From: a virus
Reading direction: 5' to 3' (one strand)
Length of the DNA: 45,351 nt
IMG/VR virus record: IMGVR_UViG_3300018421_000053
Coordinates: 1 to 45,351 of that record
A program made the position numbers and the translations under genes. The notes beneath the pieces were generated by a model. That model was given only the letters and a program-made list of their open reading frames with translations, made no database searches and had not been told where the DNA came from. Shown piece by piece: positions 1 to 5,754 of the stretch (the first letter of the stretch is position 1; each line of letters opens with the position of its first letter).

Positions 1-324
1 ACCTTCTGCGCCAACAAATACGCCATTGTCGTCGCCCATTGCAACGCCAACGCCGCCAACTTCTGTGCCAACTGTCCAGTTGTCTAGTGTTACTGCGTTT
101 CCGTCAGTTGCACTAAAGTCTAGGTCTACTGTTGCAAGACCAGTTACGTCAACACCTAGGTCAAGACCCATTGTGCCGCCGTAGTTGTCATTAGTTGTTT
201 CAGCAAAGTCTAGTGAAACTTCGCCGCTAATAACTGGGCCAGGTACTGTCGCATTTTCTGTTTCAGCAAATGCAACGCCAGCCATACTAAATACCATTGC
301 GGTAGATAAAAGTAAATTTTTCAT
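1..324 (-). CDS. Secreted porin-like outer-membrane protein, N-terminal part (runs off left edge)
   Basis: The 108 visible codons begin with a classical signal peptide: Lys-2, a hydrophobic stretch LLLSTAMVFSMAG, then an AFA cleavage site near residue 20. The mature part is rich in Gly, Asp, Val and Thr with alternating hydrophobic residues (GLDLGVDVTGL, VDLDFSATDG), as in outer-membrane beta-barrels of the bacterial porin type. A GGAAGAAA Shine-Dalgarno sits 5 nt before the ATG. The C-terminus lies outside the window, so neither barrel size nor family can be fixed. A phage-made outer-membrane barrel could alter receptors or permeability; this is inference. It might instead be a secreted beta-rich adhesin. 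Confidence 0.6.
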   Translation of the reverse strand, partial: MKNLLLSTAMVFSMAGVAFAETENATVPGPVISGEVSLDFAETTNDNYGGTMGLDLGVDVTGLATVDLDFSATDGNAVTLDNWTVGTEVGGVGVAMGDDNGVFVGAEG

Positions 325-347
325 GATTGTTTCTTCCGTTAACTATG

Positions 348-375
348 AAGGCTGTCTTTTGACAGCCTTTTTTTT
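348..375 (+). terminator. Rho-independent-type hairpin in the leader of the porin-like gene
   Basis: A 9-bp stem AAGGCTGTC/GACAGCCTT with a TTTT loop is followed on the plus strand by an unbroken T run, the form of an intrinsic terminator for plus-strand transcription. On the minus strand it lies in the leader of the porin-like gene, preceded by A residues and not followed by T. It may stop antisense transcription or act as a leader hairpin. Confidence 0.6.
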
Positions 376-431
376 GTTCACAATTATAATTATCTTTATT
401 AGGTGTAAATTTCACCAGTCAAAAAAATAAT

Positions 432-622
432 TGTGTATGATGTTGTAAATGTGCAACACCTTCTGTTGCTAGGTGTGTTGCCAACCCCCACGTGCTTAAA
501 TTAAGCCGCTAGTGCCATCTCTGGCGCACGATTGTCATTTGCAATTGTGAATTTTGACCAATAACGCAGTCATCCGGTTAACTCCACTTCACTTTCACAC
601 CTGTCGATCCTATTTCGACCCC
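432..622 (-). ncRNA. ssrA: tmRNA coding piece (permuted two-piece tmRNA); 3' end approximate
   Basis: The piece starts GGGGTCGAAATAGGATCGAC, the D-arm-side end of tmRNA. GGGGTCG (622-616) pairs over 7 bp with CGACTCC (763-757) of the acceptor piece, with G3 (620) opposite U (759): the G3-U70 pair that marks alanine-accepting RNAs. The tag reading frame at 542-501 encodes ANDNRAPEMALAA then TAA, ending LAA like bacterial ClpXP tags. A later 7-bp hairpin (481-475 with 459-453) fits a tmRNA pseudoknot or helix. The permuted order, with the acceptor piece transcribed first, is that of alphaproteobacterial two-piece tmRNA. The 3' end is set only roughly, before a T run at 432-421. Confidence 0.9.
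501..542 (-). other. tmRNA proteolysis-tag reading frame
   Basis: Thirteen codons, GCA AAT GAC AAT onward, encode ANDNRAPEMALAA and end in TAA. With the alanine brought by the charged tmRNA the full tag would be 14 residues. The AND(N) start and the hydrophobic LAA end match the known bacterial tag pattern; the terminal LAA is the ClpX recognition element. Confidence 0.88.
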
Positions 623-623
623 A

Positions 624-734
624 TCAAAAAAGGAAAATTAATACAGAAACAACTATCATTCCTATAATAATCATAGGACATGCAATACTTGTGTTATTGC
701 CTTCGATTGGTGGAAACTGTTCAAAGTCGTTCAT
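624..734 (-). CDS. 36-residue single-pass membrane protein nested in the tmRNA intervening segment
   Basis: This small ORF fills the spacer between the two tmRNA pieces. It starts 19 nt after the encoded CCA of the acceptor piece, with purine-rich AGAGGAAAAGGAAACT as ribosome binding region, and its TGA ends one base before the GGGG that opens the coding piece. The product has a polar N-terminus (MNDFEQFPPIEGNN) and a hydrophobic C-terminal segment from about residue 17 to 36 (PMIIIGMIVVSVLIFLF), so one membrane helix. In ordinary permuted tmRNA genes the spacer is excised and noncoding. I know no family for it; translation is inferred from the fit, start site and helix. Confidence 0.6.
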   Translation of the reverse strand: MNDFEQFPPIEGNNTSIACPMIIIGMIVVSVLIFLF

Positions 735-752
735 AGTTTCCTTTTCCTCTTT

Positions 753-812
753 TGGTGGAGTCGCCGGGTACCGCCCCCGGGTCCAGAATGTGTCCACGTT
801 GCTTCAACGCTA
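753..812 (-). ncRNA. ssrA: tmRNA acceptor piece (permuted two-piece tmRNA); 5' end approximate
   Basis: Reading the minus strand, 784-753 is GGAC, then a 5-bp T-stem CCGGG/CCCGG around the loop GGCGGTA, then the 3' acceptor strand CGACTCC, discriminator A and encoded CCA. The non-standard T-loop is typical of alphaproteobacterial two-piece tmRNA acceptor pieces. CAG/CTG and GTG/CAC stretches upstream can pair with the start of the coding piece to build helix P2. The transcript probably starts near 812, just downstream of a perfect late promoter octamer at 819-826. Confidence 0.88.
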
Positions 813-818
813 ACAGTT

Positions 819-826
819 TATTTATA
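819..826 (-). promoter_or_regulatory. T4-type late promoter for the tmRNA
   Basis: Perfect TATAAATA octamer on the minus strand, placed so that transcription would begin at about 812, the expected start of the acceptor piece. Confidence 0.65.
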
Positions 827-828
827 CA

Positions 829-1038
829 TTACCATTTGGGCATTGTCAAGATCTTTTTTTGACTTCTTACGGCTTCCATTAAACGCAACAAAACTTTACT
901 ATCGCCGTCATGTGCATAACCATTTTTTGCTTTAAATACTGATCTTTTTTCGTTTAGTTGTGTAAATTCTTTTCCTAAGAGCTTTTCTAAATATGATAAA
1001 TCACTGTCACTTAGACTTGCTATTGCTTTACTCACCAT
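829..1038 (-). CDS. Small hypothetical protein, 69 aa
   Basis: The start chosen is the ATG that overlaps the stop region of the upstream gene (ATGGTGAGTAA) and is preceded by GGAGTAAACTCA. The product is helical and charged: an SDSDLSYLEKLLGKE stretch followed by basic KRSVFKAKNGY and RSQKKILTMPKW. I recognise no family. It is the last protein gene before the tmRNA and is translationally coupled to the gene at 1028-1237. Confidence 0.7.
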   Translation of the reverse strand: MVSKAIASLSDSDLSYLEKLLGKEFTQLNEKRSVFKAKNGYAHDGDSKVLLRLMEAVRSQKKILTMPKW

Positions 1039-1237
1039 TGAGTTTACTCCATGCTTCTTCAAACTGTTCACTATAATCGTAAAGAGGGGCGCCATCGCCA
1101 CCGTCATACCAGAGGCGTTTAAAATAACCATCTGCACTTGCTACTACTGTATCGAGATCTGCGTTAAGATGACCTTTGACCATAAAAAACAATCTGTACT
1201 CTTCTTTATAGTCATTTTTTGAAAGTCGTTTTAACAT
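1028..1237 (-). CDS. Small hypothetical protein, 69 aa
   Basis: Strong ribosome site (AAAGGACGGTAAAC before ATG). The product has a basic N-terminus (MLKRLSKNDYKEEYRLFF), a central LNADLDTVVASADGYFKRLWYDG and an acidic end. No known motif. It overlaps the next gene by 11 nt, so the two form a pair. Confidence 0.75.
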   Translation of the reverse strand: MLKRLSKNDYKEEYRLFFMVKGHLNADLDTVVASADGYFKRLWYDGGDGAPLYDYSEQFEEAWSKLNGE

Positions 1238-1301
1238 GTTTACCGTCCTTTGTTGGTAACATTATTATTTACATGATTGTTACAAAGTTGTACGCTAACA
1301 T

Positions 1302-1850
1302 TTAAAAATTTAAAACATTTTCAGTTAGATTGGATGCTGTCATTTCAATTGCACGTTCCCATTGTTTGCTAGGAAGTGTATTCCACATTAAGTCTTTAGA
1401 ATAGTCTAAACTTACCCAACTACTAACACCATTAGTCCTGCTCCCAAGCATTTCACTTTCAAGCTGTCCAGCACCCCATGTTGCTTTACCAACAATAACT
1501 CTCCAATATTCTGGAAACTGACCTATATTCATAATATTAACAATACTTTTATCTCTAGTCATTGAAAGACTTGTGTTCATTTGTTTAGTGGCAGGAAGTT
1601 TTAAATCATCACTGTGTAACACAACAGCCTGGTTAGCGTCAACTGGGCCACCATAAAATATAGGTATATCAACAGCAAGGCGCATACCTTTTCTTAAACG
1701 GTGTGTTACAGAATCATCAGAAAGTTGCTTATTAATAATCCAGCCAGATGCACCATCACCAGTATGATTGTCAATATAAATTACACTTTTGTTGAAAGTG
1801 CCACCTGTAATTGTTGGCAAACTAACTAAAAACTTGTGTGTTAAATTCAT
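1302..1850 (-). CDS. YqgE/AlgH-family protein (UPF0301, DUF179)
   Basis: The 182-residue product matches the family along its length: N-terminal HKFLVSLPTITGGTFNKSVIYI, GASGWIINK, the conserved IFYGGPVDANQAVVLHSDD block near residues 64-80, then IVGKATWGAGQLESEM and a C-terminal LMWNTLPSKQWERAIEM. This is the usual length for the family, whose biochemical role is unclear; AlgH was named for an effect on alginate genes in Pseudomonas. It is normally chromosomal, so a phage copy is unusual. Its start overlaps the stop of the upstream 72-residue gene (ATGA). Confidence 0.9.
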   Translation of the reverse strand: MNLTHKFLVSLPTITGGTFNKSVIYIDNHTGDGASGWIINKQLSDDSVTHRLRKGMRLAVDIPIFYGGPVDANQAVVLHSDDLKLPATKQMNTSLSMTRDKSIVNIMNIGQFPEYWRVIVGKATWGAGQLESEMLGSRTNGVSSWVSLDYSKDLMWNTLPSKQWERAIEMTASNLTENVLNF

Positions 1851-2065
1851 TTATATTCCATTTCAGTTTTTATCTCGTCACCATCTCTGTCATAAGCAAT
1901 ACCCAATGCTAGAGATTGTATATCTTCAATCAATATATTACAGGCAGTTTTATCATATTCTTCTTCTACTAAGCCACTGTATTGATTACGCAGTCTATGT
2001 ACTAAAACTGCCTTATCTTTCATAACATTAATTCGTCTAATCAAATCTTCAATACTGTGCTGCAT
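1847..2065 (-). CDS. Hypothetical protein, 72 aa
   Basis: First gene of a late unit: TATAAATA lies 22 nt upstream, and GGGAG precedes the ATG. The product is a charged helical protein (SIEDLIRRINVMKDKAVLVHRLRNQYSGLVEEEYDK split by no Cys or Gly run). It is coupled by ATGA overlap to the YqgE-like gene, suggesting joint expression. No family recognised. Confidence 0.75.
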   Translation of the reverse strand: MQHSIEDLIRRINVMKDKAVLVHRLRNQYSGLVEEEYDKTACNILIEDIQSLALGIAYDRDGDEIKTEMEYK

Positions 2066-2087
2066 AATGATGTACTCCCACTATACG

Positions 2088-2095
2088 TATTTATA
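2088..2095 (-). promoter_or_regulatory. T4-type late promoter before the 72-aa/YqgE unit
   Basis: TATAAATA on the minus strand, 22 nt before the ATG at 2065 with a GGGAG ribosome site between them. A TTGACT at 2119-2114 upstream could add sigma70 activity. Confidence 0.6.
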
Positions 2096-2120
2096 TACAC
2101 ATCTGATACAATAAGTCAAG

Positions 2121-2149
2121 AAAAAAGGCAACCTATACAGACTGCCTTT
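2121..2149 (-). terminator. Intrinsic terminator after the ATP synthase c operon
   Basis: Stem AAAGGCA/TGCCTTT with a 12-nt loop, followed on the minus strand by TTTTTTCTTG. It also has a T run on the plus-strand side, so it may work in both directions. It separates the subunit c operon from the YqgE unit. Confidence 0.65.
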
Positions 2150-2187
2150 CAGTTTTTTGTTATGTGTCGATTAAAATCGATTCTTTG

Positions 2188-2394
2188 TTAAATTACTTTA
2201 CAATCAAATGTAGATTTTGCAATTTGCACCGGAACTCCGCCATTCTCAATACATGCTTCTTTCCAATTTGGTTGATTAAATTTCTCAAACACTGCAAAAA
2301 ATCCAACTCCAATACAAAAAAGTATTAATGTAGACATTGCAAAAAATGAAGCGACTCCAACTTTGTCAACTATTTCTTGGGAGGCTGTTGACAT
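2188..2394 (-). CDS. Small single-pass membrane protein, 68 aa
   Basis: Starts 2 nt after the subunit c stop, so it is surely co-translated. One hydrophobic helix spans roughly residues 15-36 (ASFFAMSTLILFCIGVGFFAVF); the C-terminal part EACIENGGVPVQIAKSTFDC carries two cysteines 18 residues apart that could pair outside the cytoplasm. I know no family. Position suggests a partner of the viral subunit c, for example in assembly or insertion, but that is only inference from gene order. Confidence 0.7.
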   Translation of the reverse strand: MSTASQEIVDKVGVASFFAMSTLILFCIGVGFFAVFEKFNQPNWKEACIENGGVPVQIAKSTFDCKVI

Positions 2395-2396
2395 TG

Positions 2397-2633
2397 TTAA
2401 ACCGCAAACATTAATAAAAGTGCTACTAAGAAACTAAAAATTCCCAAGGCTTCTGCAAAAGCTATACCAACAAACATATTGGCAGTTTGTTCAGTTGAGC
2501 GATGCGGCATCGATAGTGCTGCATTTAGAAATTGGCCTACAATTGTGCCAACTCCAATTGCTGCAAGACCCATGCCCATGCATGCCAATCCTGCACCAAT
2601 AAATGCTGCCATTTGTGCTATATCACCTGTCAT
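2397..2633 (-). CDS. atpE: F1Fo ATP synthase subunit c (c-ring proteolipid)
   Basis: The 78-residue product has the full subunit c plan: N-terminal [17 protein letters not shown], a Gly/Ala-rich first helix ([17 protein letters not shown]), a polar loop at about 38-50, and a second helix with the ion-binding carboxylate Glu-61 in [13 protein letters not shown], then LVALLLMF. Length and wording are close to alphaproteobacterial AtpE. The normally conserved loop Arg-Asn/Gln-Pro is here Ser-Met-Pro (41-43), so the arginine that faces the F1 stalk is missing. No other ATP synthase subunit is in the window. It overlaps the upstream small gene by 11 nt and abuts the next membrane protein. Confidence 0.92.
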   Translation of the reverse strand: MTGDIAQMAAFIGAGLACMGMGLAAIGVGTIVGQFLNAALSMPHRSTEQTANMFVGIAFAEALGIFSFLVALLLMFAV

Positions 2634-2808
2634 TGCGTATTCTTTTTATTTCCATCATACATTGTTTTGCTTCTTCGTAATAGCCTTGGCGAGCAAGTTC
2701 TGATGCTGCTCTGCTATAACCGATGATTTCACAGGTATTATATAATCCTGTCCAAAAACCTTGTAGTGGTGCGAAGGTGTATTTCATTACTGTATCCATT
2801 ACACCCAT
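2623..2808 (-). CDS. Small helical protein, 61 aa, distantly DUF1127-like
   Basis: Overlaps both neighbours (DUF1127 protein upstream, subunit c downstream). It has an aromatic N-terminal helix ([19 protein letters not shown]) and a second helix with [19 protein letters not shown], whose RAASEL/A spacing recalls the arginine-rich helix of DUF1127 proteins. The resemblance is weak; treat the family link as a guess. Confidence 0.65.
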   Translation of the reverse strand: MGVMDTVMKYTFAPLQGFWTGLYNTCEIIGYSRAASELARQGYYEEAKQCMMEIKRIRNDR

Positions 2809-3050
2809 CCTTTCAAGTTTTCATTAGCATCTGTAAATCTTTTAAAAGATTTATCTTCATGAGCAATTGCCCAAATATCTCCACGTGCGATACCAATGTC
2901 GTTTAGTTCGTAATCGTTTAGTGCTGATAGTTCTTTAATTGTATTACGAACACGTCTTCTATATTCTATTTTTGCTTTTAATGAACAGAACCAGTCTGTT
3001 AATCCGCTAAAATCTAGCCAGCTTGCGGCTGCTAATACGTATTGTGTCAT
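2799..3050 (-). CDS. DUF1127-domain protein, 83 aa
   Basis: Residues about 28-66 contain the DUF1127 signature: YRRRVRNTIKELSALNDYELNDIGIARGDIW. The domain is very common in alphaproteobacteria, where small members take part in phosphate and carbon regulation and RNA turnover. Here it carries an N-terminal extension (LAAASWLDFSGLTDWF) and opens the operon DUF1127 - 61 aa - subunit c - 68 aa, all overlapping or abutting. A phage DUF1127 protein is unusual and would suit interference with a host regulator. Confidence 0.85.
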   Translation of the reverse strand: MTQYVLAAASWLDFSGLTDWFCSLKAKIEYRRRVRNTIKELSALNDYELNDIGIARGDIWAIAHEDKSFKRFTDANENLKGWV

Positions 3051-3151
3051 ATTTTTATCTCTCTATGTATGTAAGTGTTATTGTGAGTATTAATCTCACA
3101 ACATTATTTAACACAAAAAACCAACGAAATCACTCAAGTTTTTTGCATTGT

Positions 3152-3165
3152 CGACATGCATGTCG
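3152..3165. repeat. Perfect 14-bp palindrome CGACATGCATGTCG
   Basis: Lies in the 130-bp gap between the 60-aa gene and the DUF1127 operon, about 100 bp before the DUF1127 start. The length and position suit an operator or RNA hairpin; no other function is evident. Confidence 0.4.
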
Positions 3166-3180
3166 TGCATATCTAAAATT

Positions 3181-3363
3181 TTATACTAAATTTCTGTAAT
3201 CTATTGGGCGATCGTTAATCATGCAATCCATAACATAATTTTGGTCACTTTGGCGAAACTCTGCTTTAACATATGTTTCTAATGATGCCATATTTTTAGT
3301 TGATCGTGGTAAATTGACCGCAGTCATCACTACACGACCAAGCGCATTTGCTAACTTTGTCAT
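3181..3363 (-). CDS. Hypothetical protein, 60 aa
   Basis: The ATG at 3363 is preferred over a TTG farther up because AAGGAATAAA precedes it. The product (MTKLANALGRVVMTAVNLPR then SLETYVKAEFRQSDQNYVMDC) has a possible amphipathic N-terminal helix. No family recognised. A GATAAATA late-like octamer lies 84 nt upstream, and a nested hairpin (ACTTG/CAAGT within GACA..TGTC) lies in the leader. Confidence 0.65.
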   Translation of the reverse strand: MTKLANALGRVVMTAVNLPRSTKNMASLETYVKAEFRQSDQNYVMDCMINDRPIDYRNLV

Positions 3364-3446
3364 TATTTTATTCCTTATTGTAATGATGTTATTAGGGGAC
3401 AACCCACTTGTCTTTTCAAGTTGTCAGGTAATATTTGTAACCAGTT

Positions 3447-3454
3447 TATTTATC
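3447..3454 (-). promoter_or_regulatory. Late-promoter-like octamer GATAAATA
   Basis: One mismatch to TATAAATA, overlapping the stop of the gene at 3453-4247 and 84 nt before the 60-aa gene. Weak assignment. Confidence 0.35.
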
Positions 3455-4247
3455 ACTGATTAAATAATGTACGGATACTTTCAGGGTCATCTAGCGTGTA
3501 TGGCGATTTAATTTTACTTTGTAATCTACCTTGGCAGCGATAGCCAGCACCAACAGTGCTAACGTCAAATGCTTTGTTAGGTTTACTACCGCTTGGTCTA
3601 AATCCAAATTCAATTTGCATCGCTGCTTCTAGTGGAGGGACACCTAATCCAATATCATCTTTACCTAAGTAAAATAACCCGGCGCCGCCTAGCTGAATAT
3701 AATACACACCTTTTTTATTGTAGTGTTGAACAATAGCAGTTACATTTTCAAACTGAACACGCTCATTGAACGGACGTACTAATCCTTGAGCTGTTGCGGC
3801 TGCCCATGCAGTTTTTTCAACTGATCCAGGCGGGATAGCAAACTTTAATGCTGCATGTAATTGTACAGGTTCTTGTTGTTGAATAAACTGTAACCATTTT
3901 ACCATGGATTCTTTTTTACTTTTTGCTGCTTCAATATAATATGGAATAGCAGCAGGATCAACTGCTTCTTTATTAACAATTTCATAAACGTCACGCTCAA
4001 AGTCGCAGCGTACACTAGTACCGCCCATTTGATCTTTAGCACCACTTTTTACTTCGATGTTAAATGCTTTACCGTTATATACTGCTTCAATATCTCCAGC
4101 GCCTTGGTTACTAAAACCTGCACTAGTATCAGCTTGCCATTCTAACCCAGCTACATTTGCTTGAGTCATAGCATTAAGTACAGCGGCTTCATATGCAAGT
4201 CCGCCGTCATTACGACCTTCAGTTGTTAATAATTCTATTGCTCTCAT
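3453..4247 (-). CDS. PD-(D/E)XK nuclease-like protein with capsid-targeting-like N-terminus
   Basis: The 264-residue product contains GDIEAVYNGKAFNIEVKSGA near residues 52-71, the spacing of a PD-(D/E)XK core (Asp, then Glu-x-Lys on the next strand). The rest is unfamiliar: a central helical region and a C-terminal part with GLFYLGKDDIGLG. The N-terminus MRAIELLTTEG resembles those of several other proteins here. A late octamer AATAAATA ends 5 nt before the ATG and there is no clear Shine-Dalgarno. Likely a virion-associated or late DNA-processing enzyme; nuclease activity is inferred from one motif only. Confidence 0.55.
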   Translation of the reverse strand: MRAIELLTTEGRNDGGLAYEAAVLNAMTQANVAGLEWQADTSAGFSNQGAGDIEAVYNGKAFNIEVKSGAKDQMGGTSVRCDFERDVYEIVNKEAVDPAAIPYYIEAAKSKKESMVKWLQFIQQQEPVQLHAALKFAIPPGSVEKTAWAAATAQGLVRPFNERVQFENVTAIVQHYNKKGVYYIQLGGAGLFYLGKDDIGLGVPPLEAAMQIEFGFRPSGSKPNKAFDVSTVGAGYRCQGRLQSKIKSPYTLDDPESIRTLFNQ

Positions 4248-4252
4248 ACAAC

Positions 4253-4260
4253 TATTTATT
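4253..4260 (-). promoter_or_regulatory. Late promoter, leaderless arrangement
   Basis: AATAAATA, then GTTGT, then ATG: the octamer ends 5 nt before the start codon at 4247, so the transcript would begin at or next to the AUG. Confidence 0.55.
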
Positions 4261-5398
4261 ACATCTTAGTTGTAGTAGACTCATATGTACGGTTGAACTG
4301 ATTGTTAACACGAACAAAAGTTGTACACTTGCTAAGTTGCTTCAGTGTAGGTGCACCAACATATGTACAAGTACTGCGAACACCACCTAAGATGTTTTGT
4401 ATTGTACGTGCAACCGCACCACGATATGGAACAAGTACTTCACGTCCTTCACTACTGCGATAATCTTTAAGACCACCAAAGTGTTTAGTGTTTGCTGCGT
4501 CACTGCTCATACCGTAGAACTGTACAAACTGTTTTTCTTCGTAAACAGACTCAAAGAATCCGTCATCTGTTTTAGTTACTTCATTAGTTTCGTAAATCTT
4601 AGTAATAACTTCGCCACCGCCTTCGTCGTGTCCTGCAAGCATACCGCCAAGCATTACAAAGTCAGCACCTGCAGCAAATGCTTTAGCCACATCACCAGGA
4701 CAAGTACAGCCGCCGTCAGCAATAATATGACCGCCAAGACCGTGAGCGGCGTCTGCGCATTCAATAACAGCAGATAGCTGAGGATAACCAACGCCAGTTT
4801 GGATACGAGTAGTACAAACGCTGCCAGGACCAATACCGACTTTAACAATATCTGCTCCATTTAAAATTAACTCCTGTGTTTGATCCGCAGTAACAACATT
4901 ACCCGCAATGATTACCAAGTCTGAAAAGTTTTGTCGTACTTTGCGCACATGGTCTACAAAGTGTTCGCTATAACCATTTGCAATGTCGATACAAACATAT
5001 TTCAGTTTGTTGTTTACTGCGGCTTTTACTTGCACAAGTTTATTGTAATCGCTATCACCTGTGCCAATGCTCATTGCTACGTGTCTGTGACGTTCATGCA
5101 ATCCATCAAAATATTCGATTAGTTCTTCTGCAGTATAAGTTTTAACTAGACAAGTGAAGATTTCTCCTTCAGCAAGTTTGTCAGCTATTTCCATAGTACC
5201 AACGCCATCCATGTTACTTGCCATAATGGGTGTACCAAAGTAGTGTACATCATGTGCATTGTCAGGAAAATCTGGTTCAAAGTTTCTAAACGTAAACTTA
5301 CGATTCAAATCAACTTCACGTCGTGATTTTAGTGTGCTACGCTTTGGCCTAATCAGAACATCGCTGTAGTCTAATAATACTTCATTTTCAATTCTCAT
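4259..5398 (-). CDS. guaC: GMP reductase (IMP dehydrogenase/GMP reductase family)
   Basis: The enzyme reductively deaminates GMP to IMP with NADPH. The 379-residue chain shows [15 protein letters not shown] at the start, the catalytic loop [15 protein letters not shown] with Cys-195, the phosphate-site [27 protein letters not shown], and [16 protein letters not shown] followed by [12 protein letters not shown], which point to GMP reductase rather than IMP dehydrogenase; no CBS insert is present. IMP can feed adenylate synthesis, which would suit an A+T-rich phage that uses host guanylates. It sits 3 nt after clpS, in one unit with clpS. Confidence 0.92.
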   Translation of the reverse strand: MRIENEVLLDYSDVLIRPKRSTLKSRREVDLNRKFTFRNFEPDFPDNAHDVHYFGTPIMASNMDGVGTMEIADKLAEGEIFTCLVKTYTAEELIEYFDGLHERHRHVAMSIGTGDSDYNKLVQVKAAVNNKLKYVCIDIANGYSEHFVDHVRKVRQNFSDLVIIAGNVVTADQTQELILNGADIVKVGIGPGSVCTTRIQTGVGYPQLSAVIECADAAHGLGGHIIADGGCTCPGDVAKAFAAGADFVMLGGMLAGHDEGGGEVITKIYETNEVTKTDDGFFESVYEEKQFVQFYGMSSDAANTKHFGGLKDYRSSEGREVLVPYRGAVARTIQNILGGVRSTCTYVGAPTLKQLSKCTTFVRVNNQFNRTYESTTTKM

Positions 5399-5401
5399 GA
5401 T

Positions 5402-5701
5402 TTACTCTTCTTCTAAGTCAAAAGCAAGTGGAAACCCATTTGCTCTACTTGCTATTGTAGCTTCGTGAACTTTTTGTTCAGCAATTTCATAACTGTATAT
5501 ACCTGCAACTCCACGTCCAGTGTTATGAACTTCTAAGGTTATTTTCTCTGCTTCAGCAATAGATTTGTTAAACACTGCACCCAACAATTCTATGACAAAC
5601 TCCATAGGGGTCTGGTCATCGTTAAGCAAAATAACTTTGTACTTGCCTGGCGATTTAAACCCAATTGTTACGTCTTCTTCTACTGCTAATTGCGTACTCA
5701 T
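5402..5701 (-). CDS. clpS: ClpS, adaptor of the ClpAP protease
   Basis: The 99-residue product has the whole ClpS core: YKVILLNDDQTPMEFVIELL (residues 21-40) and ITLEVHNTGRGVAGIYSYEIAEQKV. The N-degron pocket residues are kept: Asn-27 and Asp-28, gatekeeper Met-33 and His-59. Bacterial ClpS hands N-end-rule substrates to ClpA. A viral copy with an intact pocket could redirect host ClpAP or speed removal of chosen host proteins. It lies upstream of guaC and downstream of hsp20. Confidence 0.93.
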   Translation of the reverse strand: MSTQLAVEEDVTIGFKSPGKYKVILLNDDQTPMEFVIELLGAVFNKSIAEAEKITLEVHNTGRGVAGIYSYEIAEQKVHEATIASRANGFPLAFDLEEE

Positions 5702-5723
5702 TTATCTACCTTGGTTGGATCAA

Positions 5724-5743
5724 GGGGGCGGATCTCCGCCCCC
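5724..5743. other. Strong GC hairpin between hsp20 and clpS
   Basis: GGGGGCGG/CCGCCCCC with a 4-nt loop, exceptional in this A+T-rich sequence. On the minus strand TTGATCC follows, not a T run, so it is not a standard intrinsic terminator. It may stabilise the hsp20 mRNA end or mark a processing point. Confidence 0.6.
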
Positions 5744-5754
5744 AAGGTGTTAAC

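Noticed and set aside
185-430. Plus-strand 81-codon frame
   Set aside because: Runs antisense through the signal-peptide gene and the terminator hairpin and has no ribosome site or family.
829-1137. Long 102-codon version of the gene ending at 829
   Set aside because: The first 33 codons lie entirely inside the upstream gene; the ATG at 1038 has a good ribosome site and a typical overlap.
1-3450. Left part as bacterial chromosome joined to phage
   Set aside because: tmRNA, YqgE and subunit c look bacterial, but perfect late promoters precede the tmRNA and the YqgE unit, and gene density, strand and composition are continuous with the phage part.
4397-4860. Frames overlapping guaC on both strands
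   Set aside because: Cys/Val/Leu-rich shadows of a well-conserved enzyme gene.
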